64,000 bases of DNA from Rhodobacteraceae bacterium HTCC2150 (GCA_000169395.1 AAXZ01000002.1:868001-932000); one strand, 5' to 3'; positions 46,288 through 55,738 are shown, counted from the first letter of the stretch. Made by a program: numbers and translations. Notes: generated from the letters alone by a model not told the origin.

Positions 46288-47192
46288 TTCTGTCTCCAAG
46301 AGTTCAGGATGTAAGTGCTCACCATCAAGTCCAGATGGGCACCGCCCCCGTTCTTGAATAGCGTTATGTCGTTCTCGTTTCGAACAAATTTATCTAGATT
46401 ATAGTAATCGGCAATAACATCGTCTCGTTTGATCGCGCCGTTAGCCAACGGGATTTTCAACTCGCCAATGTGATCCAAAGTTGTGTCAAAACTGTCGACA
46501 AAAATCCTTGAGCGTTGCAAAGCCAAATCATCAACCTCGCGCATGTCAGGACGGTAAGCACCGATAAGATCGACGTGCTGTCCGGCCTGCAACCATTCAC
46601 CACGAATGATCGGTTCTGTCGTCATGGTGGCAGCTGAAATAATCTCAGCAGAACCGACTGCAGCCTCAAGGTTTTCAACAGCCGTAACGCCATCCATTTC
46701 ATCGGCCATCTTTTGGGCAGAAGAATGCGTACGATTCCATAACGTGAATTCCGCATCAGGGCGAAACGCGCGATGGGCTTGGATTAGGTTGCGCCCTTGC
46801 GTACCCGCGCCAACGATCAAGATTTTTCGTGCATCTTTACGCGCCAATAAACGGCACCCCAACATGGAATCCCCGACGGTTTTCCACTTTGTCACCAAAT
46901 GGAAATTGATTACCGCATCCAAATCACCCGTTTCATCATTCAGCAAGCTGACCGCACCGCCAACCATTGGGCGCCCACTTGCAGGATTATCTGGAAAGAT
47001 TGTTGCGGTTTTCACCAAGGCCCCTAGCCCGTCAATCCATGCGGCACGCGAAAGAATTGTGTCCTTACCACGGTACAAAAAACTGTCCTTGATTTCTGCC
47101 TTAGGCAATTTGTGACCTGCAGCCATGGCATCGCAAAGCTCGTGCCAGCTTAATAACTCTTCCGCCTTTTGAGTAACAATTTCAAAATTCAT
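46284..47192 (-). CDS. Ornithine cyclodeaminase / mu-crystallin-family enzyme
   Basis: This 302-residue protein has the NAD-binding fold ILIVGAGTQGRNLIQAHRAFRPD (about residues 127-149), LWNRTHSSAQKM, and RGEWLQAGQHVDLIGAYRPDMREVDD, which is typical of the family. The N-terminal part carries PKAEIKDSFLYRG and the Lys/Arg substrate region. The family includes ornithine cyclodeaminase, alanine dehydrogenase and ketimine reductases, and the substrate cannot be told apart by eye. It overlaps the HAD gene upstream and the PhyH-like gene downstream by ATGA. Confidence 0.88.
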   Translation of the reverse strand: MNFEIVTQKAEELLSWHELCDAMAAGHKLPKAEIKDSFLYRGKDTILSRAAWIDGLGALVKTATIFPDNPASGRPMVGGAVSLLNDETGDLDAVINFHLVTKWKTVGDSMLGCRLLARKDARKILIVGAGTQGRNLIQAHRAFRPDAEFTLWNRTHSSAQKMADEMDGVTAVENLEAAVGSAEIISAATMTTEPIIRGEWLQAGQHVDLIGAYRPDMREVDDLALQRSRIFVDSFDTTLDHIGELKIPLANGAIKRDDVIADYYNLDKFVRNENDITLFKNGGGAHLDLMVSTYILNSWRQK

Positions 47193-47812
47193 GATTGAGC
47201 CTCGGTTGAAGTTAGTAACCCATGTTCCACCAATGCCGCAGCCCAGCCTGCTGGCGATTGAAACAGATGTGTATGCCAGCCACGTTTGGCCGCCGCATCA
47301 ATATTGTCAATGCGGTCATCGGCAAATAGCATTTCATTTGGCGCTAGCTTTGTGTCGGTTTCCACCGCTTCATAAATCGCGGCATCTGGTTTGATCATCT
47401 GCATGTGGCCCGAAATAAATCGCTGATCAAATTCACGTAAAAAGGGATAAACCTCTTCTGCATAAGCAAAGGTTTCGACACCAAAATTAGACAAGGCAAA
47501 GACAGGCGTGCCCTTTTGGCGCAAAGTGCGCAACAGCTTTAAGGAATGATCAATAGGTGGCTGTGCCATTTCCAACCAGTGACTGTGCCACATCAGGATT
47601 TCGGTGGAAAATTCAGGGTAATCTTTGGCTGTTTCGGAAACGACCTGTTCCCAATTTTCACCGCGATCAATGCGATCATTCATTTTGTGAAGATCAATGG
47701 TGGCGAACAAGTCTTTGCGTTTTTCAATACCAATCGTGGCATCAAAGAACCGTTCGGGTTGCCATTCGATCAGCACGTTGCCGATGTCAAAAATTACGGC
47801 CTTAATCGCCAT
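47189..47812 (-). CDS. HAD-family hydrolase (YihX-like)
   Basis: This 207-residue HAD hydrolase has motif I KAVIFDIGNVLIEWQP (nucleophile Asp; Gly at +2 as in YihX-type), motif II ALSNFG (Ser/Thr), Lys in MIKPDAAIYEAVE, and motif IV LFADDRIDNIDAAAKRGW. YihX dephosphorylates sugar phosphates; the substrate here is unknown. It overlaps its neighbours by TAATG upstream and ATGA downstream. Confidence 0.9.
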   Translation of the reverse strand: MAIKAVIFDIGNVLIEWQPERFFDATIGIEKRKDLFATIDLHKMNDRIDRGENWEQVVSETAKDYPEFSTEILMWHSHWLEMAQPPIDHSLKLLRTLRQKGTPVFALSNFGVETFAYAEEVYPFLREFDQRFISGHMQMIKPDAAIYEAVETDTKLAPNEMLFADDRIDNIDAAAKRGWHTHLFQSPAGWAAALVEHGLLTSTEAQS

Positions 47813-48279
47813 TACTTTTCCCTTTTTGCTGCCTGAATTTCCCGTTCTAATCCATCCAAAAACCGGCTGCGATCTGCTTTGGAAAACGGTCGTCCACCGC
47901 CTTGGCGAAAGGGATCAGCCGCCCGTAAATCTGTCATCAAATCACGGGTGGCCAAAACGTTTCCGATGTTCGCCGCTGTTAGCGTTTCGCCGTTGTGTTT
48001 AATCACTCGCGCACCAGATTCAACGCATTTTGCAGCCAATGGAATATCGCCTGTTATCACCACATCACCGCGTACAGCGCGATCCGCGATCCACATATCA
48101 GCGACGTCAGGCCCATCCGGCACAAACACCATTTCGACCAACGGATTAGCCGAGGGGCGCAAGCCGCCGTTACAAACCATCTTAACAGGCAGTCCGTGGC
48201 GAGAGGCCACTTTTTCCACCTCAGCCTTTACTGGACAGGCATCTGCATCAACGTAAATTACCGTGCCTTGAGCGGTCAT
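47812..48279 (-). CDS. YaiI/YqxD-family protein (DUF188)
   Basis: This 155-residue protein begins [25 protein letters not shown], the DUF188 start with conserved Asp residues. [35 protein letters not shown] has the PIN-like acidic pattern, and the basic end includes [18 protein letters not shown]. The family resembles PIN nucleases but has no demonstrated function. It is joined to sthA by an ATGA overlap and to the HAD gene by TAATG. Confidence 0.93.
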   Translation of the reverse strand: MTAQGTVIYVDADACPVKAEVEKVASRHGLPVKMVCNGGLRPSANPLVEMVFVPDGPDVADMWIADRAVRGDVVITGDIPLAAKCVESGARVIKHNGETLTAANIGNVLATRDLMTDLRAADPFRQGGGRPFSKADRSRFLDGLEREIQAAKREK

Positions 48280-49682
48280 TCGGATAGGTCGGGTTTAGGC
48301 ATCTTGTTCCACGCATTCATTCCCGCAATTTTGTAAGCCTCAGCCAGCGTAGGATAGTTGAATGTGTTTTCAATAAAGTAATCTACTGTGCCTTTAAGGT
48401 TCAAAACCGCCTGTGCGATGTGGATGAGTTCGGTTGCCCCCTCACCCATGATTTGCACACCCAACAAGCGGCGGGTTTTCAACGAGACCAACATTTTCAG
48501 CATGCCGTTTTCAAGGCCCATGATATGACCGCGGCTGGTTTCGCGAAAACGTGCGACTCCAACTTCATACGGGATTTTGCGTTCCTGCACTTCTTCTTCT
48601 GACATGCCACAAGTGGACATTTCAGGCACCGAATAGATCCCATAAGGGAACCACGGCGATTGTTTCAATGTCGGTTCATCAAGCGCGTGACAGGCCGCTA
48701 CGCGACCTTGTTGTAATGACGTTGATGCAAGGCTGGGGAAACCAATCACGTCACCTGCTGCATAAATATGCGGCACGGCGGATTGATAGGTTTTTGAATC
48801 AACCTTGATCCGTCCACGATGATCAGTTTCAAGCCGACAAGCGTCTAACCCAAGATTATCTGTGGCACCCATGCGGCCGGCTGCAAACAAAAGCATTTCA
48901 GCTGAAACTTGACGACCATTTTCAAGGGAGACATGCACCATGTCGTCCTTACATTCCACGTCACTAACCGACGAGCCAAGGCGCAAATCAATACCGTGTT
49001 CGCGCATTTCATGCGTGAATTCTTGGATCATCGTTTTGTCAATAAAATCTAGAAAGCTGTCGCGCGGTTCAATCAATGTCACATGTACATCAAGTGCCTG
49101 CATGATCGTTGCATATTCAACGCCGATCACGCCTGCACCAATGACAACAAGGCTGCGAGGTACACGCGGCAGTTCAATAATTTCATCAGAATCCAAAACA
49201 TTCACATCGTTGAACGGAATGTAATCTGGGCGAAATGGACGTGTTCCTGTGGTAATCAAGAATTTATCAGCCGTGAAACTTGACCGTTCCCCGTCATTGC
49301 CCGTAACCTCAATGCCCTTGGTTCCAACAAACTTGGCCTCACCCATCAAGATTTCAACGCGATTACGAGTGAATTGATGTTCTAAAACGTCGACTTCGTG
49401 ATCCAAAGTTTTCAACAACCGCGATTTTAAATCTTCGGCTTTGATCTCTTCTTTCACACGATAAGAACGCCCATAAAAGCTGCGCTCGCGCCAACCCGAA
49501 AGATTCATCACTGTTTCGCGCAATGTTTTTGACGGGATGGTGCCCGTATGAACAGACACGCCACCAAGCTGACGACCACGTTCCACGACCAGCACGGATT
49601 TTTTCAACTTGGCTGCTTGCAATGCACCACTGCGACCCGCAGGGCCAGAGCCAATGACAATCAGATCATAATGTTTTTTCAT
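48276..49682 (-). CDS. sthA: Soluble pyridine nucleotide transhydrogenase
   Basis: This 468-residue flavoprotein of the disulfide-reductase superfamily has FAD motif [20 protein letters not shown], then [16 protein letters not shown], where the redox CxxxxC of dihydrolipoyl dehydrogenases is replaced by T-G-T-I-P-S-K; this is the mark of SthA. NAD-binding [19 protein letters not shown] (about residue 178) and [13 protein letters not shown] follow. It moves hydride between NADPH and NAD+. It sits between fghA and the DUF188 gene with 3 bases and an overlap, so it may balance NADH from formaldehyde oxidation. Confidence 0.95.
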   Translation of the reverse strand: MKKHYDLIVIGSGPAGRSGALQAAKLKKSVLVVERGRQLGGVSVHTGTIPSKTLRETVMNLSGWRERSFYGRSYRVKEEIKAEDLKSRLLKTLDHEVDVLEHQFTRNRVEILMGEAKFVGTKGIEVTGNDGERSSFTADKFLITTGTRPFRPDYIPFNDVNVLDSDEIIELPRVPRSLVVIGAGVIGVEYATIMQALDVHVTLIEPRDSFLDFIDKTMIQEFTHEMREHGIDLRLGSSVSDVECKDDMVHVSLENGRQVSAEMLLFAAGRMGATDNLGLDACRLETDHRGRIKVDSKTYQSAVPHIYAAGDVIGFPSLASTSLQQGRVAACHALDEPTLKQSPWFPYGIYSVPEMSTCGMSEEEVQERKIPYEVGVARFRETSRGHIMGLENGMLKMLVSLKTRRLLGVQIMGEGATELIHIAQAVLNLKGTVDYFIENTFNYPTLAEAYKIAGMNAWNKMPKPDLSE

Positions 49683-49685
49683 TGT

Positions 49686-50513
49686 TCAATCCTGATAAAG
49701 CGCTTCGGCGTGAAACGCGATATGATCCTCGATAAAGCTGGCCACAAAGAAATAACTGTGGTCATAACCCTTTTGCATGCGGAATTGCCCGTCTTGGCGA
49801 CGCGCTGCCATCGCATGAGCAAGCGCTTCGGGGCGCAGCAGATCAAGGAACTGATCCTCGCTGCCTTGATCAATTAAAACTGGCCCGTCAAAACCAACAG
49901 CTGCCATTTGCAAGGACGCATCCAGTTGCGGCTGATCAGCATTGCCCAGATAGGCGGTCAGTTGTTTTTTGCCCCAATCAGATTGCGTGGGATTGGCAAT
50001 CGGGGAGAAGGCAGAAACGCTGCGATACTGGCCCGGATTTGCCATGGCCAAAGTTAATGCGCCGTGCCCGCCCATTGAGTGTCCAGTAATCGCTTGCCGC
50101 CCCATGTCGATGGCAAAATTCTCAGCAATCAACGCGGGCAATTCTTTGCTGATATAAGTGCCCATCTGAAAGTGCGCGGCCCAAGGTGCCTCGGTCGCAT
50201 CCAGATAAAACCCTGCACCTTGACCCAAATCATAGGCTTCGTCATTTGCAACATCTTCACCGCGCGGCGAGGTATCAGGAAAGATCAACGCAATGCCATG
50301 TTCAGACGCCCAAGATTGTGCGCCCGCTTTGAACATGGCGTTTTCATGCGTACATGTCAGACCAGAAAGGAACCAAAGAACTGGAACAGGTCCGCTGATC
50401 GCATCATCTGGCATAAAGACCGCAAAGGTCATTTCACAATTTGTGGCTTTCGATGTGTGGGAATAAACGCCCTGTACACCGCCAAAACACTTGTTTTCCG
50501 AAATGGTCTTCAT
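49686..50513 (-). CDS. fghA: S-formylglutathione hydrolase
   Basis: This 275-residue alpha/beta hydrolase of the esterase D family has nucleophile Ser in AITGHSMGGHGALTLA (about residue 144), Asp in LIDQGSEDQFL and His in KGYDHSYFFVASFI. PVLWFLSGLTCTHENAMFKAGAQ is the family's N-terminal block. It hydrolyses S-formylglutathione to formate and glutathione, the step after the class III ADH encoded 1.7 kb away. ATG 50513 is preferred over 50534. It lies 3 bases before sthA. Confidence 0.96.
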   Translation of the reverse strand: MKTISENKCFGGVQGVYSHTSKATNCEMTFAVFMPDDAISGPVPVLWFLSGLTCTHENAMFKAGAQSWASEHGIALIFPDTSPRGEDVANDEAYDLGQGAGFYLDATEAPWAAHFQMGTYISKELPALIAENFAIDMGRQAITGHSMGGHGALTLAMANPGQYRSVSAFSPIANPTQSDWGKKQLTAYLGNADQPQLDASLQMAAVGFDGPVLIDQGSEDQFLDLLRPEALAHAMAARRQDGQFRMQKGYDHSYFFVASFIEDHIAFHAEALYQD

Positions 50514-50547
50514 TGTATTCCTCATTTCAAGCAAAAGCCTGTTTCAT

Positions 50548-51477
50548 TTAAACGCCTGTCACCCAGGCAATTACCATTGATAGTGTGACCACGCTGATCA
50601 ACGTGGAAATTAAAATGGATGCTGACACACGCTGAGGTGCAACGCCATAGTGTTGCGCCAAGATATATACGTTCCCCGCAACAGGCAGGGCCGCACAAGC
50701 AATCATAACATGGGCAGAGAACACTTCGACATCGAAAATCCATAACGCGGAAACAGCGACAGCGGCAGGATGCAACACCAGTTTACAAAATGTAAGCCAT
50801 CCTGCGACGCTGATCCGTTCAGCGGATTTTTCAGCCAAAGACGCGCCAATGGCGAACAACGCACAAGGGGTCGCGGCAGCACCCAGCAAGGTAAGAAAAC
50901 TGTTAACAGGAACCGGTATCGGCCAGCCTGTCGCGGCATAGGCAAAGCCGGCGGCAATTGACACAACCATCGGATTTTTCAATATCCCGATGCCCACAGA
51001 TTTGAAAATTGCCATCGATAAATGGCCTTGCCGTGAAAAGGTTATGACAATCACAATCAGGCTCGAAAAAACCATCAAGTCGACGGAAACCAGCATGATC
51101 ACGGGCCCAATTGCCGCCTCGCCCAACAACAGGGCCAACATGGGAATACCCAAGAAACCAACATTGCCGATTACCGAACACTGAGCCTCAACTGCGGCCT
51201 CGGCCCAACCAACGCCGCGCGCCATGGCAACACATGTTGCGAATATATAAACAACGATAGAAGCAGCCAAGTAGGCCAAGATAAAGTTGAAATCTAACAC
51301 CTCACCCAATGATAAGTTTGCTGAAAACTTCAAAATCATTGCCGTAAGCGCGAAATAGAAAACAAACTTTGTCAGATACGCCGTCGCCTCGGCGCTGAAA
51401 AAACCTACTTTCGCCGCACCGAAACCGACGGCAATCAGTGCAAAGAACGGAAGTGTTTGAATAAAGATATCGATCAT
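50548..51477 (-). CDS. AEC-family (auxin efflux carrier) transporter
   Basis: This 309-residue protein has about 10 membrane helices. The start MIDIFIQTLPFFALIAVGFGAAK, VKFVFYFALTAMILKFSAN-type helix 2, SVIGNVGFLGIPMLALLLGE and GIGILKNPMVVSIAAGFA are typical of bacterial AEC carriers. The two halves are pseudo-symmetrical. The substrate is unknown. It opens the seven-gene operon and begins 87 bases from the divergent TetR gene, across a palindrome that probably regulates both. Confidence 0.9.
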   Translation of the reverse strand: MIDIFIQTLPFFALIAVGFGAAKVGFFSAEATAYLTKFVFYFALTAMILKFSANLSLGEVLDFNFILAYLAASIVVYIFATCVAMARGVGWAEAAVEAQCSVIGNVGFLGIPMLALLLGEAAIGPVIMLVSVDLMVFSSLIVIVITFSRQGHLSMAIFKSVGIGILKNPMVVSIAAGFAYAATGWPIPVPVNSFLTLLGAAATPCALFAIGASLAEKSAERISVAGWLTFCKLVLHPAAVAVSALWIFDVEVFSAHVMIACAALPVAGNVYILAQHYGVAPQRVSASILISTLISVVTLSMVIAWVTGV

Positions 51478-51514
51478 TCTTTCGGGCTAACCAATAATAG
51501 GTTTCTGCGCAAGA

Positions 51515-51533
51515 CCGCAGGAAATTCTTGCGG
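51515..51533. promoter_or_regulatory. 19-bp near-perfect palindrome: likely TetR operator
   Basis: CCGCAGGAA (51515-51523) and TTCTTGCGG (51525-51533) are reverse complements around A51524 with one mismatch pair. The site sits centrally between the AEC operon start (51477) and the TetR start (51564). A palindrome of this length in a divergent TetR intergenic region is the classic operator arrangement. It overlaps the in-frame TTG at 51528 of TetR, which argues against that start. Confidence 0.6.
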
Positions 51534-51563
51534 AATCTGAACCAAATAGTTTACCTGTTATTT

Positions 51564-52205
51564 ATGCAAACCCCCATTCACCAAATTAGCATGGCCACCA
51601 AAAAAGGTCGCAAATACGATCAAGTATTGCTTGGCGCGCGCGATGTGTTTTTTCGTGACGGGTTTGATGGTGCTTCGGTAGATGATATTGCCGTCGCTGC
51701 CAAAGTTTCAAAAGCCACGCTTTACAGTTATTTTCGCGACAAACGATATCTGTTCGTTGAAATTGCAATGGAAGAATGCCGCGCGCAAGCTGAAAACGCG
51801 GCCCATGAAATTGATTTCACTGCCCCACCAAGGCAAGTGTTAACCATCGCTGCTGACCGTTTAACAGCATTTTTGCTGTCCGATCTTGGGTTGGGGATTT
51901 TTCGGTTGTGTGTCGCCGAAAGCCAAAAGTTCCCCGAAATCGGTCAGGCCTTTTTCGAAACCGGCCCAGAGGCCGCGCGTCAGATTCTAATCGCTTACAT
52001 GCAAGGCGCGATAGAGCGCGGCGAGTTGATCGTAGAAGACTTAGCAATGGCGGCCGACCAGTTTGGAGAAATGTGTAAAGCCGACATTTTTCTGCGTCTG
52101 GTTTTTGGTGTCGTTGACACCTATTCCGAAGACGAGCGTCAACGTGTAATCAAAGAGGCTGTTGAAACATTTCTTGCTCGATATGGTGCAAAAAAGGCCC
52201 TCTGA
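51564..52205 (+). CDS. TetR/AcrR-family regulator
   Basis: This protein of about 213 residues has the TetR HTH near its N terminus: YDQVLLGARDVFFRDGFDGASVDDIAVAAKVSKATLYSYFRDKRYLF, ending in the canonical SKATLYSYFRDK. The C-terminal domain resembles TetR_C AcrR types (QVLTIAADRLTAFLLSDLG, FRLCVAESQKFPEIGQAFFE). The start could be 51564 or 51591; 51528 (TTG) overlaps the palindrome. It is divergent from the AEC-fghA operon and is likely its repressor. A terminator overlaps its last codons. Confidence 0.92.
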   Translation: MQTPIHQISMATKKGRKYDQVLLGARDVFFRDGFDGASVDDIAVAAKVSKATLYSYFRDKRYLFVEIAMEECRAQAENAAHEIDFTAPPRQVLTIAADRLTAFLLSDLGLGIFRLCVAESQKFPEIGQAFFETGPEAARQILIAYMQGAIERGELIVEDLAMAADQFGEMCKADIFLRLVFGVVDTYSEDERQRVIKEAVETFLARYGAKKAL

Positions 52206-52233
52206 TCGCAAAATCAAAGGGCCGATTTTTCTT
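52196..52233. terminator. Bidirectional intrinsic terminator
   Basis: GGCCCTCTGAT (52196-52206) pairs with ATCAAAGGGCC (52213-52223) with one mismatch and a 6-nt loop. It is followed by a T-run (52226-52230) on the plus strand and preceded by an A-run, which gives a U-run on the minus strand. It ends both tetR and the convergent formaldehyde dehydrogenase gene. Confidence 0.88.
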
Positions 52234-52247
52234 ACAAATTCGGTATC

Positions 52248-53360
52248 TTAGTAGACAACAACCGAACGGATTGATTTCCCTGCGTGCATCAGCTCAAAAC
52301 CCTCGTTGATGTTTTCCAAGCTAAGCGTGTGCGTAATCATTGGATCGATTTCGATTTTGCCATCCATATACCAATCAACAATCTTTGGCACATCTGTACG
52401 ACCAGATGCCCCGCCAAAGGCGGTGCCGCGCCAGCTGCGACCGGTGACCAGTTGGAAAGGACGTGTTGAAATTTCAGCACCTGCTGGTGCCACACCGATG
52501 ATGATGCTTTCCCCCCAGCCTTTGTGCGCACATTCAAGAGCTGTGCGCATGACCGCTACGTTACCTGTTGCGTCAAACGTATAGTCGCCGCCGCCGCCAG
52601 TAAGTTCGACCAGATGTGCAACAAGATCGCCCTCGATTTCCGTTGGGTTCACAAAATCGGTCATGCCAAATTGTGTCGCCATATCATAACGCGCAGGATT
52701 AATATCTACGCCAACGATTTGATCACAACCCGCCAGACGCAATCCTTGGATCACGTTCAAACCAATGCCACCCAAACCAAAGACCACACAACGTGAACCA
52801 ATTTCTACCTTGGCCGTGTTGATCACCGCGCCAATACCTGTCGTCACGCCACAGCCGATATAACAGATCTTATCAAAAGGCGCGTCAGGGCGCACTTTCG
52901 CCAAGGCGATTTCCGGCAATACGGTGTGTTGAGCGAAAGTGGAACAACCCATGTAGTGCAAAATCGGCGTACCATCGAGCATAGAAAAACGGCTTGTGCC
53001 ATCAGGCATAACGCCTGCACCTTGGGTGCTGCGGATTGCTTGGCACAGATTGGTTTTTGGGTTCAGACAGTAATCACATTCGCGACACTCTGGTGTATAA
53101 AGGGGGATAACGTGATCGCCGACTTTTAGCGACGTCACACCTTCCCCAACTTCCATTACAACGCCCGCGCCCTCATGGCCCAAGATCGCAGGGAACATAC
53201 CTTCGGGATCGGCACCAGACAATGTAAATTCGTCCGTGTGGCAAATGCCAGTGGCCTTCATTTTGACCAAAACCTCGCCGGCTTTGGGGCCTTCTAGGTT
53301 TACGTCCATCACGACAAGTGGTTTGCCAGCTTCAAGGGCAACGGCGGCGCGCGTTCTCAT
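52248..53360 (-). CDS. S-(hydroxymethyl)glutathione dehydrogenase / class III alcohol dehydrogenase
   Basis: This 370-residue zinc ADH begins MRTRAAVALEAGKPLVVMDV. Catalytic zinc ligands lie in ATGICHTDEFTLSG (Cys) and PAILGHEGAGVV (His, Glu). Structural zinc ligands lie in PECRECDYCLNPKTNLC. NAD-binding VFGLGGIGLNVIQGL and DINPARYDMA follow. The Arg and Asp typical of the glutathione-dependent class III enzyme are compatible. It oxidises S-hydroxymethylglutathione, the first step of formaldehyde disposal; fghA does the second. It is divergent from ada. Confidence 0.96.
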   Translation of the reverse strand: MRTRAAVALEAGKPLVVMDVNLEGPKAGEVLVKMKATGICHTDEFTLSGADPEGMFPAILGHEGAGVVMEVGEGVTSLKVGDHVIPLYTPECRECDYCLNPKTNLCQAIRSTQGAGVMPDGTSRFSMLDGTPILHYMGCSTFAQHTVLPEIALAKVRPDAPFDKICYIGCGVTTGIGAVINTAKVEIGSRCVVFGLGGIGLNVIQGLRLAGCDQIVGVDINPARYDMATQFGMTDFVNPTEIEGDLVAHLVELTGGGGDYTFDATGNVAVMRTALECAHKGWGESIIIGVAPAGAEISTRPFQLVTGRSWRGTAFGGASGRTDVPKIVDWYMDGKIEIDPMITHTLSLENINEGFELMHAGKSIRSVVVY

Positions 53361-53512
53361 GTTTTATCCTCCGATTAATTTTGCGCCAGACTGATGTAAA
53401 AAGCGATTTGGATCAATCCACGTCACTCGTTATTTTTACTTATTTTAGTGTTTTTTACTTTGACGCCCGAAAATCGACGGACAGTCAGCCAATACTGGGT
53501 TAGGCTTTTATT

Positions 53513-54571
53513 ATGTTGTTCACTTTACCTGATCCCAAAACGTTATACGCCGCCATTGTGGCACGATCCGATGAATACGAATGTCGTGCTTATGTTTGCG
53601 TTAGTTCAACTGGCATTTTTTGTCGCCTAAATTGCCCAGCGCGCAACCCAAAACCAGAAAATTGCGGATTTTATGAAACTGTGGCTGAATGCATCTCTGC
53701 TGGTTTTCGACCCTGTAAAAGATGCCATCCGTTGTCATCACGAACTGAATCCGATCCAATCATCACATCGCTTGTTGGTGCCCTAAATGCCGACACTTCA
53801 CGCCGCTGGGGCGAAGATAATGTGGCCGCAATGGGGTATGACCCATCAACCGTGCGCCGTGCGTTCAAACGTCAGTTTGGCATAACATTTTTGGAAATGG
53901 CGCGGCTTTCACGGATTAGGGACGGGTTTGAGGTATTGGCCGATGGGGGGCGCGTGATTGATGCGCAACTTACGGCAGGGTTTTCGTCAGATAGTGCATT
54001 TCGATCCGCATTTGCCAAACTTATGGGGGTGCCCCCTTCGGCATTCTTGGGCGAAGACGCATTACTAAGGGCAGATTGGCTGGATACACCTTTGGGGGCA
54101 ATGATCATTGTCGCCGATAAGCGCAGCGTACATTTGTTAGAATTTGCCGATCGCAAGGGATTGCCCAGAGAATTGGGAAAGCTGATGACATACGCCAAGT
54201 GCAGTATTGGCATTGGGCGTTTTGAGCCAACGGATCAAATGGCATCCGAATTGTCAGATTTTTTCGCAGGCAAATCGGCAGAATTTAAAACGCGACTAAC
54301 CATGCATGGCAGTGAATTTACACGCAGCGTTTGGACGGCTTTGTGCGATATTCCTGCGGGTGCTACGATTTCTTATGGGCAGTTGGCAAAAAACATAAAC
54401 CATCCAACAGCCAGCCGAGCGGTAGCCCGTGCCAATGGCGCTAATCAAATTGCAATCGTCATCCCCTGTCATCGTGTAATCGGTGCCGACGGAACATTGA
54501 CCGGATATGGCGGCGGTTTATGGCGAAAGCAAAAACTGATTGAACTGGAAAATTCTTACGCGATAAAGTGA
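53513..54571 (+). CDS. ada: Ada bifunctional methyltransferase/activator
   Basis: This 352-residue protein has all Ada parts. The N-terminal Cys4 zinc site is in FCRLNCPARNP and CKRCHP, where one Cys accepts methyl from phosphotriesters. An AraC HTH (DNVAAMGYDPSTVRRAFKRQFG, TAGFSSDSAFRSAFAKLMG) follows, and a C-terminal MGMT domain has the active site VIPCHRVIG (about residue 320). It repairs O6-methylguanine and phosphotriesters and activates the adaptive response. ATG 53513 is the clear start. It is followed 4 bases later by an AlkC-like glycosylase gene and is divergent from the formaldehyde dehydrogenase gene. Confidence 0.95.
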   Translation: MLFTLPDPKTLYAAIVARSDEYECRAYVCVSSTGIFCRLNCPARNPKPENCGFYETVAECISAGFRPCKRCHPLSSRTESDPIITSLVGALNADTSRRWGEDNVAAMGYDPSTVRRAFKRQFGITFLEMARLSRIRDGFEVLADGGRVIDAQLTAGFSSDSAFRSAFAKLMGVPPSAFLGEDALLRADWLDTPLGAMIIVADKRSVHLLEFADRKGLPRELGKLMTYAKCSIGIGRFEPTDQMASELSDFFAGKSAEFKTRLTMHGSEFTRSVWTALCDIPAGATISYGQLAKNINHPTASRAVARANGANQIAIVIPCHRVIGADGTLTGYGGGLWRKQKLIELENSYAIK

Positions 54572-54574
54572 CGA

Positions 54575-55702
54575 ATGGAACCTTTTAAAAACTGGATATC
54601 GCCCGCGTTGGTCGATCACATGGCGCATCATCTGGGCAACCACTTACCTGATTTTGACCGTCAATCGTTTGAGCTGCCTATTTTGGCCGAACTTGAAAAC
54701 TTGGAATTAAAACAGCGTGCCCAGTTGGTGGCCGATCATTTGCATTTGGCTCTGCCCAGTGTGTCGAATGAACGGCGTGATGTTCTAGTAGCAATGCTGC
54801 ATCCTGATGCTAAGGGATTTGGGGAAAGCGATATTACCGGTATGCGCGGGTGGGGAATTTACCCGATGACCATTGTTGTTGGGCAACACGGTCTTGCTGA
54901 TTTCGACAACTCGTTACGCTTGTTGGGTGAAATGACCAAACGCGGCACTTCTGAATTTGATATTCGACCCTTTATGATTGCAGATCAGAAACGTGCGCTG
55001 ACGATCATTGGCGACTGGGTAAAGGATGAAAATGATCACGTTCGTCGGTTGGTAAGCGAAGGCACACGCCCGCGCCTACCATGGGGGCAACAATTGCCAG
55101 AATTGATTGTGGATCCCAGTCCAATGATCCCAATCCTTACAAAATTGCGCGATGATCCCTCGGAATATGTTCGTCGATCTGTGGCTAATCATTTGAATGA
55201 CATTACCAAAGACCACCCAGATTTGATTGCTAAAATTGCCAATGAATGGATGAAAGGCGCTAGTAATGATCGAAAGCTGTTGCTGCGTCACGCCTGTCGC
55301 ACCTTGATCAAACAAGGGCACCAAGATGCATTGGCAGCCTTTGGTATTAAACCCGCGCAAATATCTGAAGTTGTCGTTTCAGTTGCAACCGAAACGGTGA
55401 TATTCGGCAAGGAATTGAACTTCGGCACAGAAATAACATCGACATCTGAAGCAAGCCAAACATTGGTCATCGACTACGTCGTCCATTTTCAAAAGGCCAA
55501 TGGCAAACTTGCGCCTAAAGTATTCAAATGGAAAACTGTAGAAATTGATGCAGGCAAAACCATAAAAATCAGCAAACGCCACCCAATACGCCCCATCACG
55601 ACCCGGCGGTATTACCAAGGTACACAAGGGATTTGTTTACGAATTAATGGCAAAGATTTCGGATGGGCGGAATTCCAATTGAATATGGAACTTGCCGATT
55701 AG
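54575..55702 (+). CDS. AlkC-like HEAT-repeat DNA glycosylase
   Basis: This 375-residue protein has an all-helical HEAT-like repeat N-terminal part (about residues 20-270), with short repeats such as DRKLLLRHACRTLI and DPSEYVRRSVANHLNDI, and a C-terminal beta-rich domain of about 105 residues (TEITSTSEASQTLVIDYVVHF, KWKTVEIDAGKTIKIS, ICLRINGKDF). The HEAT-like core plus Ig-like domain matches AlkC rather than AlkD, and excises alkylated purines. The family is assigned by architecture. Its position directly behind ada supports a role in alkylation repair. Confidence 0.85.
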   Translation: MEPFKNWISPALVDHMAHHLGNHLPDFDRQSFELPILAELENLELKQRAQLVADHLHLALPSVSNERRDVLVAMLHPDAKGFGESDITGMRGWGIYPMTIVVGQHGLADFDNSLRLLGEMTKRGTSEFDIRPFMIADQKRALTIIGDWVKDENDHVRRLVSEGTRPRLPWGQQLPELIVDPSPMIPILTKLRDDPSEYVRRSVANHLNDITKDHPDLIAKIANEWMKGASNDRKLLLRHACRTLIKQGHQDALAAFGIKPAQISEVVVSVATETVIFGKELNFGTEITSTSEASQTLVIDYVVHFQKANGKLAPKVFKWKTVEIDAGKTIKISKRHPIRPITTRRYYQGTQGICLRINGKDFGWAEFQLNMELAD

Positions 55703-55738
55703 TGCAATTACCGTTGAGCACCTTATTTCAACCCAGCC

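Noticed and set aside
51528-51563. TTG 51528 as TetR start
   Set aside because: The codon lies inside the candidate operator palindrome and the added residues are not TetR-like.
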